Shown piece by piece: positions 21,752 to 33,027 of a DNA stretch of 64,000 nucleotides (within the stretch, counting starts at the first letter, position 1; each line of letters opens with the position of its first letter). The stretch is from Tridacna crocea (lineage: Eukaryota > Mollusca > Bivalvia > Cardiida > Cardiidae). The DNA lies in contig OX031073.1 of assembly GCA_943736015.1 (NCBI GenBank), forward strand, positions 30,283,210 to 30,347,209, read 5' to 3'. The translations under genes were made by a program, and so were the position numbers. Under the pieces are notes generated by a model. It had not been told where the DNA came from and ran no database searches. It saw nothing but the letters and a program-made list of their open reading frames with translations.

Positions 21752-21924
21752 TTAAAAATAGAGAACAGTGGTTTGTGACTGTCTGTAATTAACCAGTACA
21801 CAACAACACTTATGTCTAGCGTCCTGTTTTCATGATGCATGTAAAAATGCTTATTCAGCAAAAATCATTGTTGCAGAAGATCAAAAAGGCTTGATTCTGT
21901 ATATTCTATTCCATATATTGGCTT

Positions 21925-22573
21925 TATGTGTAAGTCCATATCCCCCAAATAAAAAATTCAGGAAAGCATTTGTAGATGACAAAATAAATGTGACTCAGAT
22001 ATTGAAACTTGACTTTAGAAGAGTACAAGAAATTGTTGGAAAAGGAGAAAATGATGGTTACCAGCATTTTCTCCGTTTCCCACAATATTTTCAGACGGCC
22101 TCCTCCTCTGGGTCGTGAAGACCAGGGATTGTTCTGTAAAGGTTTGACTGTTTGCCAAACGACAGAATTTTGGGCTAGACAAAATTTGAAGTATTAGCAG
22201 ACGACATATTTAGTGTAGTGATTGTTGATGATAGGGTTAAAAACATTGTGGGAAAAGGGGAAAATGCTAGTTACCGGCATTTTCTCCTTTTTCCACAATA
22301 ATTTCAGACGGCCCCCTCCTCTGGGTCGTGAAGACCAGGGATTATTGGATAAAGGTTTGACTCTTTACCAAACGGCAGAATTCTGGGCTAGACAAAATTT
22401 GAAGGATTAGCAGACAACATATTTAGTGTAATGATTGTTAATGATGGGGTTGAAAACATAGTGGGAAAAGGAGAAAATGCTGGTTACCAGCATTTTCTCC
22501 TTTTCCCACTATCTTTTCAAAAGGCATCTTCCTTAGGGTCGTTAAAACTGTGGATTGTGTTGTAAAGAGTCCA
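21925..22573. mobile_element. three MITEs in tandem
   Basis: Units at about 21925-22143, 22145-22357 and 22359-22573 lie head to tail, joined by GGTTTGACT, a mutated TTAA. Units 1 and 2 share CAGACGGCC.CCTCCTCTGG, so part of the chain probably arose by tandem duplication rather than separate insertions. Confidence 0.8.
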
Positions 22574-22643
22574 ATCCTTTTGCGGACAATGTAGATCCAG
22601 AGAATGATTAATTTTGTGACATTATAGTGTCTACAGTATTTGA

Positions 22644-22967
22644 TGCCGAGCCCCGGTAGCTCAGTCGGTAGCGTGCAGGACTTGAGAATACTGGGTCCAG
22701 GGTTTGATCTCTGCTTACATCCCCTGGCTCGACAAATTTGTCTCCGAAGATTGATGATAGTCACTGCAACAGGATTCATTCTTCTCCCACCGTTGACCAT
22801 TGTTTCGACGATGATCATGTAGGAAAGCAGCCAATGGCTTGGAAAGAAAATTGTTCAAAGTACTGGTAAAAGAAACTCCAGGAGTGCATGGATAGGTGCA
22901 CTGGCCACTGCAACATAACTGAAATAATGTTGAAAACAGCGTTAAACACCATACAATCAATCAATCA
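22644..22967 (+). mobile_element. tRNA-derived SINE, family I, 324 bp
   Basis: Head CCCCGGTAGCTCAGTCGGTA with A and B boxes (GGTTTGATC), body as at 287-588, tail with CAAT repeats. Flanked by the 11 bp target duplication ACAGTATTTGA (22633-22643 and 22968-22978). This is the best-preserved copy in the window. Confidence 0.92.
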
Positions 22968-23245
22968 ACAGTATTTGACCCTTTTTGCGCTTTGTGTTCT
23001 TGGTTAATAAGATGCGATTCAATGAGACATAATGAAGTCAGGAAGTCATTGGCAATACATTTTTTTTCACAAATAGCTTTATTCTGACAAGAGTTATAAA
23101 AAATTATACAAAATAGATTTTAATAAATTAAAAGATTTTGTCAATATATGTTAATAAAAAAAATCGATATTTCAAACATGCGCTACACAATCCTATCTTT
23201 AAATGCTATTTTGAAAGCATTGTATGAAATGGGGTAAATCTCCAA

Positions 23246-24150
23246 AATAATAATAATAATGTACATTTACATAGCACTATATCCCGGACAAACCAGGCTC
23301 ACAGCGCTGTACAATCTCATACAAATACTCACACACAAACTTACATAAAATTCACTCTAACTACATCAATTAGGTTCACTTATCATGTTTTGGAGAGACA
23401 ATTTAACTGTAATGATTAAGAAATAGGTGTGACTTTAGTGCTTTTTTAAAGGCTTCAGATGACTGTATATGCCTTATGCTATATGGAAGTGAATTCCACC
23501 GCTCTGGTGCACAGAATGCAAAACTTCGCTCACCGTACATCTTTGTGCGGACCCTTTGGACATTTAAAATACGGGAATCTGACGATGACCTCAGGTTTCT
23601 AGAAGGCATATACTGATTAAGAAGACTACTGAGGTATGCTGGGGATAGCCCCGAAAAATAGTTGTTACAAAGAACACAGAGTTTGTACTCAATTCGCACT
23701 TCAATTGGAAGCCAATGTAATGATTTAAAGATGGGCGTGATATGGTCACGCTTCCGTGCCTTAACTATGAGTCAAGCTGCACAGTTTTGAACTCTCTGCA
23801 ACTTGTCTATGATATATTAAGGGCATTTGACAAAAGGGAATTGCAGTAGTCAAGTCAACTAAGAACAAATGCACACACTAAGATTTTTGTGGCATCTGTC
23901 TTAAGAAACCTACGGATTGAACTGATCTGACAAATAGCACAGTAAGCAGATCTACATACACTCATGACATGTGTATCAAGCGACATATTGTCAGATATAA
24001 TATAACCAAGGTTTCTAGCTGATGCAGAGAAAGGAATATTTTCATTACCCACACGAAGACTGGAAGGCCTTCCAGTAAGCATTTTCACTATCTCCAACAT
24101 CAATTTCTACATGTGTAGAACCAAAACCAAGCCTTTGCAACACTTTAAAA
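23246..24150 (-). mobile_element. 5'-truncated LINE (L2/CR1/Jockey-like), 3' part
   Basis: Minus-strand frames encode the end of a reverse transcriptase ORF: ASARNLGYIISDNMSLD, RLDYCNSLLSN, HWLPIEVRIEYK, NLRSSSDSR, SFAFCAPERWNSLP and a final AFKKALKSHLF. Frameshifts lie near 23720-23850. The 3' UTR ends in TGTACATTATTATTATTATT, a microsatellite tail typical of non-LTR elements. There is no endonuclease or catalytic YxDD part. Confidence 0.85.
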
Positions 24151-24194
24151 TTTTTTGTCTACAAATGTGACCTGTCATGCAAAAGCAACCACCT

Positions 24195-24295
24195 TGGAAC
24201 TGCAAAAAGTGTAGACCCTGGTCATACTGCATGGATTGCACAGACTGACCTGGGTTGACACTTTTTGCTTTTATGGTTCATTTGTGGACTACCAA
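24195..24295. repeat. GC-core hairpin repeat, diverged
   Basis: AAAAAGTGTAGACCCTGGTC pairs with GACCTGGGTTGACACTTTTT. Confidence 0.65.
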
Positions 24296-24436
24296 CTTAA
24301 ATTGACCTGCACTATTCTTGATCTATTTTCATCTACTTGATGTACAGAATTTCAGATTGTGCCTTTTTGTGTGAAGAGTTACAAAGGCTTTCAATTTGGA
24401 CAAGGCTAAAACATATCATCTGATAAAGAATATTCA

Positions 24437-24659
24437 ACTCTTTATCAAATGACAAATTTTTGGAAAGCTCATAATTGAAGTCATTTGCAGACAACAAACT
24501 AAATGAGCTGTAATGATGATTTCACTCTTTGATAAGAATAGAAAACACTGTGGGAAAAGGAGAAAATGCTGGTTACCAGCATTTTCTCCTTTTCCCAAAG
24601 TGTTTTCCAAAGCCTCCCTCCTTAGAGTCTTTAAAAGTCGGGATTTCAGTGGTAAAGAG
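24437..24659. mobile_element. TTAA MITE, type D
   Basis: Left flank TTCA (24433-24436), right TTAA 24660-24663. The core arms carry the paired change AACACTG / AAGTGTT. Confidence 0.85.
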
Positions 24660-24984
24660 TTAAGCAAGATGAAACAGAACAAATCAATTACATGTACAAA
24701 AAGTCATCACAACACACCCGTACTGACAAACTCAAATATTCCTCCTCAGTATACACATGCGAAAAACACATCTTCCTCATCATTTACAGATGGCTTTTTG
24801 ATTTTGCAACATACCAAAGCTTGCTTGTAAAGATTGTTGCAAAAGGAAAATAATTACAAATAGGTATTTTCTCCTTTTACCACAATGTTTTATAATAAAT
24901 TAACATAACCGTTATTGTGCTAAATATTTCAATTAACACTTTCAAGCCGATAGTAATAACATGATTGATGATGTTTCAAATTTA

Positions 24985-25085
24985 ATTTTTGGAAAAAATA
25001 TCTTCGTATCAGACAATGTAAATCTAAGATCAAACTGCACTTTCTTCGCAGCCTGATCTTGATCTGCACCGTGTGCAAAATGTAT
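24985..25085. repeat. AGATCAGACTGCAC-type hairpin repeat
   Basis: AATCTAAGATCAAACTGCAC and GCAGCCTGATCTTGATCTGC form the diverged arms. Confidence 0.6.
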
Positions 25086-25109
25086 CCATTGTTATGTGAT
25101 GAAGTATGT

Positions 25110-25960
25110 ATCATGCATAACAAAATTACAATTAAACTGGCAAACTGCCTTAGGCTTATCCCAGAGCATTGGTCGAATAAACACTTTAATAATCATATTA
25201 TCACGTGCAGATGATCTTTTCTTTGCAACAGACTGTGGTTAAGAACAGTGTGGCACAGGGAGAAATTGCTCACATAGAAATATAGCACAATGCCTCAACA
25301 TCGTATATCAAATCTTTATTCAACCTCTCTGACTTGACATTTGTTAGTGTTTCTTCCAGAGCTCCAGGTAAGAGGGATTGAGTCGTTATTTCTCTTCGAA
25401 ACCCCATGTAATCGGGACTCATTACAATCAAGTACCCACAACATAGGCTTTAGTTGTGAATAGATGAATACTTTCGATTTTGAAATCAAAATCACTCCCT
25501 CTATCTGGAGCCCTGTTCTGCTGCGTTTTTTGTAACATGAATCATTCCATGCTAGAAAATTCCAGTAGTCAATGAAGAACTGAGTGAAAGGCACCTTCAA
25601 GATCAGTTCTTTTTTTTATACAACTCTTAAAGAAAGTATATAGTTAAACCTTCTATACATTTCAACCTATGGAAAAAGAGATAACAATTGCACTAAAATC
25701 CACAGCATTGATTGTTTGTCTATATCTTGTTATAACTTTGTTTTTTTTCAAGTCGGTGTTTAACAATATTCCAAAGGTGTTGTAGGGATGTGCATATTTT
25801 GTTGGCTGATTCTGCCCATCCACCATGGAGCGCCCTTCATTTTACCACTAAAAAATCCTCCCTTCCAGGTTGTAGATGTCAGTGTCTGCCCTGCTGTCTG
25901 CAACAACAACAAAAAGAATTAAAAAAAACTGAATTCAATAGCCTTTAAATTGATATCTGC
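25110..25960. other. stretch with only repeat fragments
   Basis: No gene seen. It contains a MITE arm fragment near 25235 and, at 25375-25560, a decayed copy of the palindrome/tail repeat of 5040-5245. Confidence 0.5.
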
Positions 25961-25967
25961 CTAATTA

Positions 25968-26155
25968 TCCAAACAATCCGGGATTTCACGACCCTTCTGA
26001 AAACATTGTGGGAAAAGGAGAAAATGCTGTTAACCGGCATTTTCTCACAGTGTTTTCTACCCTTACCAAGACAAGTTTCAATTTTTGAGTCGCATTAATT
26101 TTGACATCTGCCACTACTACCAATTTGTTCTAGTCTAAAATTATATTGTTTGGTA
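25968..26155. mobile_element. TTAA MITE, partner of 12948-13142
   Basis: Same flanks as copy 1, but about 12 bases of the right core arm are deleted. Confidence 0.75.
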
Positions 26156-26643
26156 AAGACAACTCTTTGGAAAACAGTTTTCAAAAACATTGCCTGAAAA
26201 AGAGAAATTTCCAGAAACCAGAGCTTTCCCCTTCTGCAGCAACATTTTCTATCCTTTCAGGGACAAAAGCCATCATTCCCTTAACCTACTTTCGTGTCCA
26301 TAACAAATTAAACAACAAGTTCAATAAATTTTGATTGAATTGCCTGCTGATAGTACCTGGAGTAGTGGCCCCTGTATTTGAAAGGGTTTTACATGAATTT
26401 TGGGATGGATCTTTATATGCTCCGATCCATCGATGCTTTTTCATATCTCGAAACAAGAGTGGATTTTGCCACGTCCACAAAGGCCAGTTGTCCAGAGCTG
26501 AATGACCATGCCTAAGCGCAAAGCATGTGTGGCACATGCACGTAACTACAACTAGTACATTATATGCATGGTGCAAGGAAATAAATTTCCTTCTTATTCA
26601 TACCCAATCAACCGAAGAAAAGTATATTTCTAGTCACATTTAA

Positions 26644-26866
26644 CCCTTTCCCAAACAACAAATTTTGGACTCTTCCAATCCGAAAGACTTTGCAGATGAC
26701 AATTTCAGATTTTGGAGAAATTGGCATAAAGTTATCAAAAAGGGTAAAAAACACTGGGGGGAAAAGGTGAAATTGCTCGTTATGAGCTATTTCTCCTTTT
26801 CCCACTATGTTTTCAAAAGACTTATACTGCAGACATGTAAAAACCAGGGCTTGTTTGGGAAAGGGT
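26644..26866. mobile_element. TTAA MITE, type A, insertion specific to copy 2
   Basis: TTAA 26640-26643 and 26867-26870. The empty site in copy 1 is TTAAATTGTCTTCT at 13629. The core centre is of the GCTCGTTATGAGC kind. Confidence 0.92.
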
Positions 26867-26946
26867 TTAATTGTCTTCTTCAAATGCTTTTAAATTCGAC
26901 TGCTGGGTGGTACAGGATTAACCGTTTACCACACAATGACGATATA

Positions 26947-27208
26947 TGGAGTGTAACACGTGAAAAGGGTCATTCGGACATTGCGTAAAGTGTCGTCTCG
27001 GATCAGCCTGCCCAGTCCGCACAGGCTAATCCGAAACGACACTTTCCGGTTTTATGTGATTTTCTGTTTTACGCAAGTCTACCGTAGCACAGAATCTAAT
27101 GTAGTCGTAAAGTGCCGTCCCGGATTAGCCTGCGCAGACTGCGCAGGCTAATCCGGGACGACACTTTACGCAAATGTCCGAATGCACCTTTTCGCGTGTT
27201 GCACTCCA
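26947..27208. mobile_element. 262 bp hairpin element with TATA target duplication
   Basis: Terminal inverted repeat TGGAGTGTAACACG / CGTGTTGCACTCCA. Flanked by TATA (26943-26946 and 27209-27212), with a single TATA at the empty site in copy 1 (near 13705). Inside are two GC-rich hairpins of the form CGGATTAGCCTGCGCAG and complement, flanked by CGTAAAGTG.CGTC. Confidence 0.88.
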
Positions 27209-28245
27209 TATAGTTAGGATCCCTACTTTGACCATTGAAGATTAATGGTAGGACATACGGAGGCATGGTATCCAGGCAGGGGCTGGCAACAGAAAATTGG
27301 GAATACCTGTCCTTTTTGTCAATTTGCATGTGGTCAAATTAAGTAGGCCAACTGTCAAGGAATTTTCTAACATATCATCTAGATTTAAAAAAAAAAACCA
27401 CTTTTTCGGGATGACTTGTATTGTGTAACTGTAAGAGCCATCCATGAATGGTTCGGCCATAAGTTTTCCTTGAAAAGCAAGTTTTGTTTTTCCACATTTC
27501 AAATTTCCATACAAAAACAGAAGCTAGACCACTGCGTACACTTATAGCATGAACGATTAGCGTCGTCTTTCTGTATGTATATCGAGAAAGGTCAAAAACA
27601 GGTAGATCTAACAAGTTGGGTTGATACAATTTTAACCTTGCCTTTTGCTACTGCATGTTTAAAGGAGAGACTCAGAGAGTAATATGTTAAAAATATACCA
27701 TCAAGTGCTATCAGTCACTATTTTAATTATGAAAACGATCACTCGCCATATAAAATAAATTCAAAGTGAATCTCTATTCGTGCCGGTCGGTAACTTATTT
27801 CCCTTCCCGGAAATGAATGAAATTTGAAAGCTTAACTTTGATTGGTGGACTACCAAGATGTGTACATTGGATTGACCAATCAGAAACAGGAAGAGATAAA
27901 CGTTTGAAATTGTGATCGGTTAATGGTCTAAGGGAGAAAACTCGTACTAACTTACGTCTTTATGTCAACCAGAGTTGTCTCCCATATTGCAGGACGGCAT
28001 AAAACCCCAAACGAATAAAATCGGCAACGGGAATGTGATTTGTAAATAAAAGTTGATCGAAATGAAAACAACTTCTCGTGAATATGATGAATACTCCATA
28101 TTATAACAATGAAATATATTTAAGACGCGCTCTGGCTAAAGGGGGCTTAATGCATCTCTGTTATGCATAGCGCGATACAAGCCCAAGTCATCCCATAATT
28201 ATGTGTCTATAGGAGCCAGTTTTTTTTCTTCAGTAACCAACTTAA

Positions 28246-28582
28246 CTCTTTACCTAACGACAAAATTTTAGATTGGTCCAAATTGTAAGCACTTGCATAT
28301 GTCAATTTAAATGTGAATCAAAAATTGAATTTTGATTTTGGAAGGGTTGAAAACATTGTGGGAAAAGGAGAAAATGCTGGTTACCAGCATTTTCTTCTTT
28401 TCCCGCAATGTTTTCAAAAGCTTTCCTTCTCAGGATCAAAAATTGAATTTTAATTTTGGAAAGGGTAGAAAACATTGTGGGAAAAAGAGAAAATGCTGGC
28501 CAGCATTTTCTTCTTTTCCCACAATGTTTTCAAAAGCTTTCCTTCTCAGGGTCGTTAAAAGCCAGGATCATGTGGTAAAGAG
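28246..28582. mobile_element. TTAA MITE with duplicated core, partner of 14736
   Basis: TTAA 28242-28245 and 28583-28586. The second core has lost four central bases (ATGCTGGCCAGCAT). Confidence 0.85.
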
Positions 28583-28627
28583 TTAATCGTGAGATAGCTT
28601 GAAGCTGTAATAAAAAGAAAATTGACC

Positions 28628-28772
28628 AATATAAAAAATTCCAGACCCAGGGGCCAGGGCGGACTGTGCGGACTGCACAGCCTGACCGGGGTCGATATTT
28701 TTCCGCAGAGGCATTAAACCCCCTTTTCACAGAGCACGGTTCATTTTGTTCATTTTTTGTTCGTTCACTGTA
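28628..28772. repeat. GC-core hairpin repeat, partner of 15118
   Basis: GGACTGTGCGGACTGCACAG core and CCCCCTTTTCACAGAGCACG tail. Confidence 0.65.
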
Positions 28773-30128
28773 AAAGATCGACAATTTGATCAGTGGAAAA
28801 AAGCTTATACAATTCGGTGTTGTATATCTAGATTAATTTCTTATTCTAACCTATAGATCTAGTACTAACAGTTTAAACGCGAGGATAAATCGAACACATT
28901 GAATTGAAAGTGGCCAAGTAGATTAAATTTAGGACAGTTTTAACCTGTGAAATTGGCTTTATTTATTTATTTATTTATTTTCAATGCAAAAAAAAAATAT
29001 GACAACACAGCTCTTATTTGATTTATGGATCTCGACTAAACTGGCGATAATGCTAGAGTGAACGAAATTCCACGGAAGAATGTGTAACATTTACATGTGA
29101 GTTAACCTGAAGTTTTCGGATCTTGTGTTAACAAATTTTAGGAAAAGCAATCCTGCGAGGTAAAATGTCAACTTGGAGCACCAGGGTTAGATCCTCTTGG
29201 ATTCACAGCAGTTTCCTTAGGCAAGGACAATCTAGAGCCTTAGCCTGGTACTGGTGAAACCCAGTTTAGACATGAGTTTGATATCTATCACCATGACATG
29301 ACCGAAAACAAAAGAAATCAAAAGCGGCGTAAAAAACAATAATCAATAAATGAAATGATATACGAGGTAGAATATCTCTCAAAAAGATAAGAGAAAATTT
29401 ATCTTTAAATGCATATTCTATAAATTTTACATATTTATATCTTCAAAACAATACACATATCTGATCTTGTCGTGAAAGCACACGTTCTCTTCATATCAAT
29501 GTTACAAATCGTTTTTATTCCGATCGTCCTTACAGCCGTTACACATATAACGTAATTTATTCGTTTGCGGTTTTATGCCGTCCATTGATTATAAGGGAAA
29601 CAACTCTGTAAGGCTTAAGGATAAAATCCAAGTACGAGTTTTCTCCCTTAGACCATAAAAAAGTTCCTAATTTCAGTGGCTTGTCTTTCTTGTTTCTGAT
29701 TGGTCAACCTGAAGGTACACATCAACGTTTTGCACCAATCAAAACGATAACTGTTCAAATTAATTTTATTTCCGGGTAGGCAAACGAAATGGTCCGTCTT
29801 TGGTTTGGAGCGTGTTAGCTAGTTGAATCATTTTACTGATAGCACTTTTGTGCAGGCGATTGAGAGGAAACAGGTGTCTTTTTAATAATAAGTGTCTCTG
29901 TGCATTTTCCTGTTTAAGTTGAATTTGAAATGGAAATAGGCAAAACCTAAGGCTAAAAGGCTAGAAATTGATGGATGTCAGAAGTTTAGGTTGCGGACCA
30001 AGGAAAGTTCGATCCTTTGTTCGACAACTGACTTTTGAGAAGATTAGGCCCGAAATATGTGAAGATTTGGCCCACGTTCTTGTACAGATTTTTTGGCATG
30101 GTCCCTAGAATGATCGAAAACCACCTAA

Positions 30129-30715
30129 TGACGGAAAAAACGCCGGAAAATAGTTAATACCAAAAAACGCCGGAAAAAACACCGAAGAATGGGGCTGTGG
30201 GTCGAATGAGTATATATGTCAACTAGGAGTATTTGGGAAAGGAAGTTTTTAACACCTTCTCCCTGAAATTCACTTTAATTCGCTGAAAAAAAAGCATCGT
30301 TGCTTCTTCATACCTTTCCGATTTTATGTCCCAAAAGCTTTTACAAAGTTCAAAAACAGTAGCATATTAAATGGGTAAGTGGGTGTTGTTTGGTTACTGT
30401 CATATATTCATTAAGGATATGGTGGTAGAATGTTACCCTTTAATCTCCTAAAATCCTTTACTCCATAGATACTCATTTCTACACATTGCTTGTAGGAGCC
30501 TATGGAAAACATTGTGGTAAAGGGTGAAATTGCTCGCGACGAGCTGAAGAGAAGAACAAAAGTCTCTTTGTGATCGTCAAAACAAGATTATTTTGTAGAG
30601 TTATTACAGGTTACTTGCTCAGACCTATATCTTGCAGTCCAAAGTATTAACATCCTCCAGAAAGATAGACTTTGAAAACATTTCTTACTATCATTATAAA
30701 AAGTAAAGACATAGC
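30129..30715. other. insertion specific to duplication copy 2
   Basis: Copy 1 runs straight from CCACCTAATGA to AACATTTGAGCCCAATTA here. The extra about 590 bp has repeated AAAAAACGCCGGAAAA motifs near 30137-30180 and a broken type C MITE at 30450-30545. Its nature is unknown. Confidence 0.6.
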
Positions 30716-30801
30716 CAAACATTTAAGCCCAATTAGTTCTTCTGTAAAGAGTTAAATTAGGTGACAGGAAAGACAGGATTCATTACTCTTACATGCATTA
30801 A

Positions 30802-30978
30802 CCCTTCACCTAAAGACAAAATTTTGTACTCAACAAAATTTTTAGACAACAGATAAATCTGGGCTCTTATGACTTTCTGTCCTTGATAGGTGTAACCAAC
30901 ATTTTCTCCCTTTTCCACAATGCTTTCAGAAGCCTTTTTCTCCAAGGTCATTAAAACTTTGGATTGTGCAGTAATGGT
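30802..30978. mobile_element. TTAA MITE with internal deletion, partner of 16793
   Basis: TTAA 30798-30801 and 30979-30982. Confidence 0.8.
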
Positions 30979-30982
30979 TTAA

Positions 30983-31200
30983 CTCTTTACCAAATGACAA
31001 ATTTATAGACTGGTCCAAAATGAAAGCAGTTGCAGATGACGAATGGAATTGAAAAATTGAATTTGATTTGGAAAGGGTAGAAAACATTGTGGGAAAAGGA
31101 GAAAATGCTGGTTAGGCCCAACATTTTCTCCTTTTCCCACAATGTTTTAAAAGGCTTCGTTCTCATGGTCATTAAAAACCAGGGATTATTTGGTAAAGGG
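30983..31200. mobile_element. TTAA MITE, type D, 218 bp (no SINE)
   Basis: TTAA 30979-30982 and 31201-31204. Core TGGTTAGGCCCAACA matches the altered centre of copy 1, so the pair shares one ancestral insertion. Confidence 0.9.
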
Positions 31201-31204
31201 TTAA

Positions 31205-31425
31205 CCCTTTACCCCATAAGACATTCCTATGGCATCTCTAATTAATCCTAAATGACTGCAAGGATGAAACCGTTTCTTTTGTGTAAATGACAAGTTTTGA
31301 TAGCATAGAAAACATTGTGACAAAAGGTGAAATTGCTCTTCACGAGCAATTTCACCTATTGCCACAATTTTTTCCAAAGGCTCCCACATGTAATGTGTAG
31401 AAATGAGTATCTATGGAGTAAAGGG
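31205..31425. mobile_element. TTAA MITE, type C, 221 bp, specific to copy 2
   Basis: TTAA 31201-31204 and 31426-31429. Copy 1 has a single TTAA (17457-17460) before the same AATTATATTTTTCC flank, so this element entered the terminal TTAA of its neighbour. Confidence 0.93.
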
Positions 31426-31449
31426 TTAAATTATATTTTTCCTTTCAGT

Positions 31450-31546
31450 ATGGAGTTCTACCTTACCATGATGTACATAACTCTAGATCAGGAAACAGCC
31501 TTTAAAGACTTGTTCCAATGTGAAGGATGGTCGTATTGTAAGATAG
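31450..31546 (+). other. exon-like segment, copy 2
   Basis: Same splice sites and open frame as 17480-17576. The visible differences are a Lys/Glu change in the second codon and a synonymous TCT/TCG. Confidence 0.45.
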
Positions 31547-31634
31547 GTGAGTGGTACATTGTAGGATGTGTTAGTAAGAATTTTTCACCAAACGCTCTAT
31601 TTTTCTACTTGTCCTTATAGGAGAAAGCTTTTAA

Positions 31635-32249
31635 CCCATTACCACATAAGCCCTCCTTTTGACATCTTCACGAGCCAAGTTTATGATCACTACGTGGATC
31701 TTACCTTGGCTGATTGAGCCCGATTTCGAGATTCCAGCGATGCGCCCTCTATTGGATGCTGGTTATTACTCCCCTTTACATCATATTTCTAAAACCAAAT
31801 GAAATACCATTTTACAAACAGCTTGCGAATACAAATGAGGTGATAAGCAGACATCCACGTGGGTTTCCAGGTTTAACTTCTATTCGAAAGGTAACAACCT
31901 TGTTCTATTTTCATCAAAGATGAAATGCTACGAGCGATTTCATTCGTTGCAGCTTGAGCTGGCTGCATCCAATGAAAAAGCGTATCGGGTAAAATCAAGC
32001 TCGATCCGCCAAGGGTAGAGTAGTGTAGTGAATCGTTGGCCTTGGCTTGTGAAGATGTCCTTTTGACGACCCTGGGAAAGAAGCTTCCAGAAAACATCGT
32101 GGAAAAAGGAGAAAATGCTGGTATCTCCTTTTCCCACAAGGTTTTCTATCCTTCACAAAACAAGTTTCAAATTTTCATTCACTTTTATATTGTCATCTGT
32201 GAATGCTTTCGACTTGGACAAACCTAATATTTTGTCAATTGGTAATGAG
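31635..32249. mobile_element. TTAA MITE, type B, containing a 397 bp insertion
   Basis: TTAA 31631-31634 and 32250-32253. The host element matches 17666-17886; part of its core (the GTAACCAGCATTT stretch) is deleted. Confidence 0.85.
31662..32058. mobile_element. 397 bp TIR element nested in a MITE
   Basis: Starts ACATCTTCACGAGCCAAG and ends CTTGGCTTGTGAAGATGT. Flanked by the repeat CCTTTTG (31655-31661 and 32059-32065), extendable to nine bases because of a shared AC. Longer imperfect inverted arms (ACTACG..GGATCTTACC / CTACCCTTGG.GGATC) continue inward. There is no coding content; a hAT- or Mutator-like non-autonomous element is possible. Confidence 0.8.
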
Positions 32250-32609
32250 TTAAAACCACAGTTGGAAAAGGAGAAAATGCTAGTGACCAGCACTCTCTCT
32301 TGTCTCCACAATTGGTTTCTCTCCTATCAATAACAAGTTTCATCACTTAGTCTAAACACATATTTTACATCGATTGAGAAACAAGTTCTTACAACTTACA
32401 GTAATCTCTCACCATTCTGCTTCCAGGGAACTACACCAGTACTTGAGCTGAATGCATGGGCCAGTGAAAAATCCCAAAGTTGACACCCGTTCCTGGGTAT
32501 CAAACTCAGGACCTTTAGGTTATGAGGCCCGACACTCTACCTCACGACCACAGACACCACATTAGTTGCAGTGACTTTGTTGTTATCAAATACTTTGAAC
32601 CCTCTCACT

Positions 32610-32720
32610 GCTAAGTGCAACTCTCTGACCTTTTGGGGTAGTGTAGGTCAAGATCAAACTCCACAGAATGTGCAGTCTGATCTTAAATCTACACTGTCGG
32701 ATAAGGAGGTAATTATCTCT
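32610..32720. repeat. AGATCAGACTGCAC-type hairpin repeat, partner of 18247
   Basis: Arms GTGTAGGTCAAGATCAAAC and TGATCTTAAATCTACACTG. Confidence 0.7.
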
Positions 32721-32802
32721 CTCCAAAAATTCCTTTGAAATGGTAGAATTTGGATTTTTACTCAATATTGTTACCCCTTTTCCATACAATCCTGTCTTTT
32801 AA

Positions 32803-33023
32803 CCCTTTCCCAAACGGCAAATTTTGGACCAGACCAAATTGAAAGCATTTTGCAGATTACAAATTAAAAGTTGCTAAAACGATTATTTTACTATATGATA
32901 GGGTAGAAAACATTGTGGGAAAAGGAGAAAATGCTGGTTACCAGCATTTTCTCCTTTTCCCACAATGTTTTCAAAAGGCTTCTACTCCTGACCCGTAAAA
33001 ACCAGGAATTGTTTGGGAAAGGG
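32803..33023. mobile_element. TTAA MITE, type A, 221 bp, nested and specific to copy 2
   Basis: Perfect 13 bp terminal repeats CCCTTTCCCAAAC / GTTTGGGAAAGGG, with TTAA at 32799-32802 and 33024-33027. The empty site in copy 1 is TTTTAACAATC at 18659. The core palindrome is perfect. Confidence 0.95.
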
Positions 33024-33027
33024 TTAA

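Larger units (their letters stand above)
27770..29800. mobile_element. 2 kb element with long inverted arms, copy 2
   Basis: Arms at about 27780-28090 and 29500-29800 match those of copy 1. The layout is otherwise identical. Confidence 0.7.

Noticed and set aside
22646..22720. Possible tRNA gene (A and B boxes)
   Set aside because: It is followed by a conserved non-tRNA body and flanked by an 11 bp target duplication, so it is the head of a SINE.
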